From contig WQUQ01000065.1 in the NCBI GenBank assembly GCA_009782025.1, positions 1 through 6,934 of the forward strand: 6,934 nt of DNA. The letters run 5' to 3'. This stretch comes from Desulfobulbus sp. (GTDB lineage Bacteria; Pseudomonadota; Gammaproteobacteria; Burkholderiales; Rhodocyclaceae). The notes under the pieces were generated by a model, which had not been told where the DNA came from, searched no databases, and saw only the letters and a program-made list of their open reading frames with translations. Positions 4,968 to 6,934 of the stretch are shown here, one piece after another. The position numbers were made by a program, and so were the translations under genes. Each line of letters starts with the position of its first letter. The stretch's first letter is position 1.

Positions 4968-6185
4968 TTACCGCTCCCCCGGATCGACAGCAGCCGTTTC
5001 CTCATCGGCCTGCCAATGCTTCTGGCCGTAACCGGTGACGCCGACCAGGACGCGCACGACGCCGTAGCTGAGCCAGCGCAGCAGGCGCGAATGCCAGGGG
5101 TGGCGGTTCAGATCTTCGCGGCGCACCTCTCTGGCCCCGGCCCGCATCGCCGTCTCGATGCTGGCGCGCAATTGGCCGGCGAAGGCGCGGTCGAGCGCCG
5201 CCAGGTTGGCTTCCTTGGCCAGCAGCAGGCTGAACGGGTCGATGTTCGATGAGCCGACGGTCGCCCATTCGCCGTCGACGACGGCCACCTTGGCATGCAT
5301 GAAGCTCTTTTCGTACTCGAAGATGCGGATGCCCCATTCGAGCAGCAGGCTGTACAACGCCCGGGTGGCGGAGCGCAGCAGGGGATGATCGGTCTTGCCC
5401 TGGAGCAGCACGGTGATGCGCACGCCGCGCCCGGCCGCCGCGCGCAGCGCGCGAACGAAGCGGACGCCGGGCAGGAAATAGGCATTGGCAATGAGAATTT
5501 CCTCGCGCGCCGTGGCGAAAGCCTCCAGATAGGCGTTCAGGATGTCATTGCGGTGGCGGATATTGTCGCGGATCAGCAGGACGGCGCGCTGCGTGCCGCA
5601 TGGCGTTGAACTGGACGCGATCGGCGATGGCTGGCGGTAGCGGTGCTTGAAATTGGCCCAGGCGACGATTTCCCACATCCGCCGCATGGTCTGGAGCATC
5701 GGTTTGATCAGCGCGCCCTCGACCTGCACGGCGTAATCGTAGCGCGGGCGCAGTCCCGGCGGCGCGTTGTCGTCGTCGATGATGTTGATGCCGCCGATGA
5801 AAGCCAGCCGGGCGTCGATCACCGCCAGTTTGCGGTGCATCCGGCGCAGGCGGTGGCGGCGCAAGCGGAAACGGCCGAGCAGGCTGCCCAGTTCGGGCCG
5901 GTAGAGCATGGCGCGCACGCCGCCGGCGGCCAGTTGCGGCAGGAAATCGGCGCTGAAATTGCGGCCGCCGAAGCCGTCGACGATGACATTGACGACGACG
6001 CCGCGAGCGACGGCGCGACAAAGGGCATTGCTGACTTGCCGGCCGATCTCGTCGTTGGCGTAGATGTAGCTTTCGAGAAAAATTTCGCGGCGCGCCGACG
6101 CGATGGCGGCGAGCAGGGCGGGGAAATAGTCGACGCCCGAATTCAGCAAGGTCAGGCGATTGCCGGCCAGGTAATCAGTTGGCAT
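4968..6185 (-). CDS. clsB: Cardiolipin synthase B (phospholipase D family)
   Basis: ClsB-type enzyme (405 aa; E. coli ClsB is about 413) that makes cardiolipin by phosphatidyl transfer at the inner face of the membrane. It has two phospholipase D HKD motifs: MHRKLAVIDARLAFIGG (catalytic H117, K119, D124) and MHAKVAVVDGEWATVGSSN (H297, K299, D304). Other family stretches are ESYIYANDEIG (38-48), VIVDGFG (67-73), IRDNIRHRNDI (205-215) and ANAYFLPGVRF (233-243). There are no N-terminal membrane helices, which separates it from ClsA. The start is the ATG at 6185, where MPTDYLAGNRLTLLNSG resembles the ClsB N terminus; the frame stays open to 6284, but the extra 33 residues overlap ybhP and look unlike the family. 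No good ribosome binding site is visible. The 11-nt overlap with the end of ybhP suggests translational coupling. The gene converges on the rhomboid gene with 7 nt between stop codons. Confidence 0.93.
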   Translation of the reverse strand: MPTDYLAGNRLTLLNSGVDYFPALLAAIASARREIFLESYIYANDEIGRQVSNALCRAVARGVVVNVIVDGFGGRNFSADFLPQLAAGGVRAMLYRPELGSLLGRFRLRRHRLRRMHRKLAVIDARLAFIGGINIIDDDNAPPGLRPRYDYAVQVEGALIKPMLQTMRRMWEIVAWANFKHRYRQPSPIASSSTPCGTQRAVLLIRDNIRHRNDILNAYLEAFATAREEILIANAYFLPGVRFVRALRAAAGRGVRITVLLQGKTDHPLLRSATRALYSLLLEWGIRIFEYEKSFMHAKVAVVDGEWATVGSSNIDPFSLLLAKEANLAALDRAFAGQLRASIETAMRAGAREVRREDLNRHPWHSRLLRWLSYGVVRVLVGVTGYGQKHWQADEETAAVDPGER

Positions 6186-6933
6186 TGCGGGTGAGGTGCG
6201 CCGACAGCGCCGCGTGATCGGAAATTTTCGCCCACGGCTGGCCGTGGTGGACTTCGGTGCGCTGCACCGTGAAGCCGCGCACATAGATGCGGTCGAGACG
6301 GAACATCGGCATCGCCGCCGGAAAACTGCGCACCGGGGAACGTCCTTGATGGCCGAAAACCTCGCTCATGCCCAGGCTTTTTTCCAGCAGCCGGCCGGCC
6401 CCGTTGCCCCAGTCGTTGAAATCGCCGGCGACGATCAACGGCGCCGTCGGCTCGTCCATGCGCTTCAGGTAGTCGGCCAGTGCGGCCACCTGTTTGCGCC
6501 GGGAATAACCGAACAGCGACAGATGGGCGCACACACAATGAACAGGCGATCCTTCCGGCAGTTCGATACGGCAGTGCAACAAGCCGCGTCGCTCGAATTG
6601 CAGGTGGGTGATGTCCTGATTGTGCACATGCCGGATCGGGAAGCGCGACAGAATGGCGTTGCCGTGATGGCCGTGGTCATACAGCCTGTTGCGGCCATAG
6701 GCCGTGGCCTGCCAGACATCCTCGGCGAGAAACTCGTGCTGCGCCGCCGTCGGCCAATCGGGGTGACGTTCGGCGTGACCCCGGTGCAGACCCTGCACCT
6801 CTTGCAAAAAAACAATGTCGGGATTGAGATGGCGCAGGCATTCGCGCAATTCGTGCACCATCATTCGCCGGTTGAATTGTGAAAAGCCCTTGTGGATGTT
6901 GAACGTGGTGATGTGCAGCGCGGGCGGGGTCAT
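6175..6933 (-). CDS. ybhP: YbhP-like endonuclease/exonuclease/phosphatase-fold protein
   Basis: Metal-dependent hydrolase of the EEP superfamily (252 aa as seen), the family that includes exonuclease III, DNase I and inositol-phosphate phosphatases. The expected active-site residues are all present: N12 (TFNIHKG), E45 (FLQEVQG), GHHGNAILSR (88-97), H137 (AHLSLFGYSRRK), D171 and N173 (GDFNDWG), D214 (RLDRIYVRG), and D239-H240 (SDHAALSAHL). The IHKGF..FNRR opening and the position directly before clsB match E. coli YbhP, whose exact substrate is not settled; a phosphodiester or phospholipid-linked role is inferred from the partnership with ClsB. The ATG at 6933 is one base from the window edge. 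It is a plausible start, but its ribosome binding site and any longer N terminus lie outside. The stop overlaps the clsB start region by 11 nt. Confidence 0.88.
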   Translation of the reverse strand: MTPPALHITTFNIHKGFSQFNRRMMVHELRECLRHLNPDIVFLQEVQGLHRGHAERHPDWPTAAQHEFLAEDVWQATAYGRNRLYDHGHHGNAILSRFPIRHVHNQDITHLQFERRGLLHCRIELPEGSPVHCVCAHLSLFGYSRRKQVAALADYLKRMDEPTAPLIVAGDFNDWGNGAGRLLEKSLGMSEVFGHQGRSPVRSFPAAMPMFRLDRIYVRGFTVQRTEVHHGQPWAKISDHAALSAHLTRNAN

Positions 6934-6934
6934 G

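Noticed and set aside
3392..5005. A 537-codon open frame on the - strand opposite the rhomboid gene
   Set aside because: Antisense shadow of the rhomboid gene, whose catalytic motifs are all intact; the translation has low-complexity Gln/Arg/Gly composition and no recognisable family.
6186..6284. A longer clsB reading starting at 6284
   Set aside because: The extra 33 residues overlap ybhP coding sequence and look like out-of-frame translation; the ATG at 6185 gives the family-like N terminus.
5643..6882. Two long + strand open frames (5643-6194 and 6196-6882) opposite clsB and ybhP
   Set aside because: Both are opposite genes with complete active-site motifs and show only composition-driven sequence.

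Overview
The window is GC-rich chromosomal DNA, except for an AT-rich first ~100 bases (28 of the first 100 are G/C). It looks like a betaproteobacterium, and a Rhodocyclaceae-type organism (Dechloromonas, Azospira, Thauera or Accumulibacter relatives) would fit. That placement rests on gene style, GC content and repeat content only; no rRNA or marker gene is present.

Layout. Bases 1-611 are a decayed region. It holds a 51-nt nested palindrome and the left end of an IS21-family insertion sequence, of which only the first ~70 codons of the transposase IstA and the terminal bases survive. Bases 612-810 are the upstream region of a two-gene operon on the + strand, iorA-iorB (811-3359), which encodes both subunits of indolepyruvate:ferredoxin oxidoreductase. 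The two genes overlap by ATGA. An intergenic stretch of 137 bases follows and is mostly filled by a ~101-nt imperfect palindrome. A + strand rhomboid-type intramembrane serine protease comes next (3497-4960). It meets two - strand genes head to head: clsB (cardiolipin synthase B type, 4968-6185) and the endonuclease/exonuclease/phosphatase-fold gene ybhP (6175-6933). The last two overlap by 11 nt and match the ybhP-clsB pairing known from Escherichia coli.

How the genes work together. IorA and IorB form one enzyme that oxidatively decarboxylates arylpyruvates, formed by transamination of aromatic amino acids, to aryl-acetyl-CoA and passes electrons to ferredoxin. YbhP and ClsB are probably co-translated and act in phospholipid (cardiolipin) metabolism at the membrane. 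The rhomboid protease is an independent membrane protein with no obvious link to either operon.

I found no clearly new multi-gene system. The most unusual signals are: a 7-bp tandem repeat tract inserted in frame directly after the start codon of iorB, adding about 26 low-complexity residues before the nucleotide-binding-like fold; the ~101-nt palindrome between iorB and the rhomboid gene, which looks like a dispersed intergenic element; the nested 51-nt palindrome next to the IS remnant; and the large first loop plus helical C-terminal tail of the rhomboid protease.
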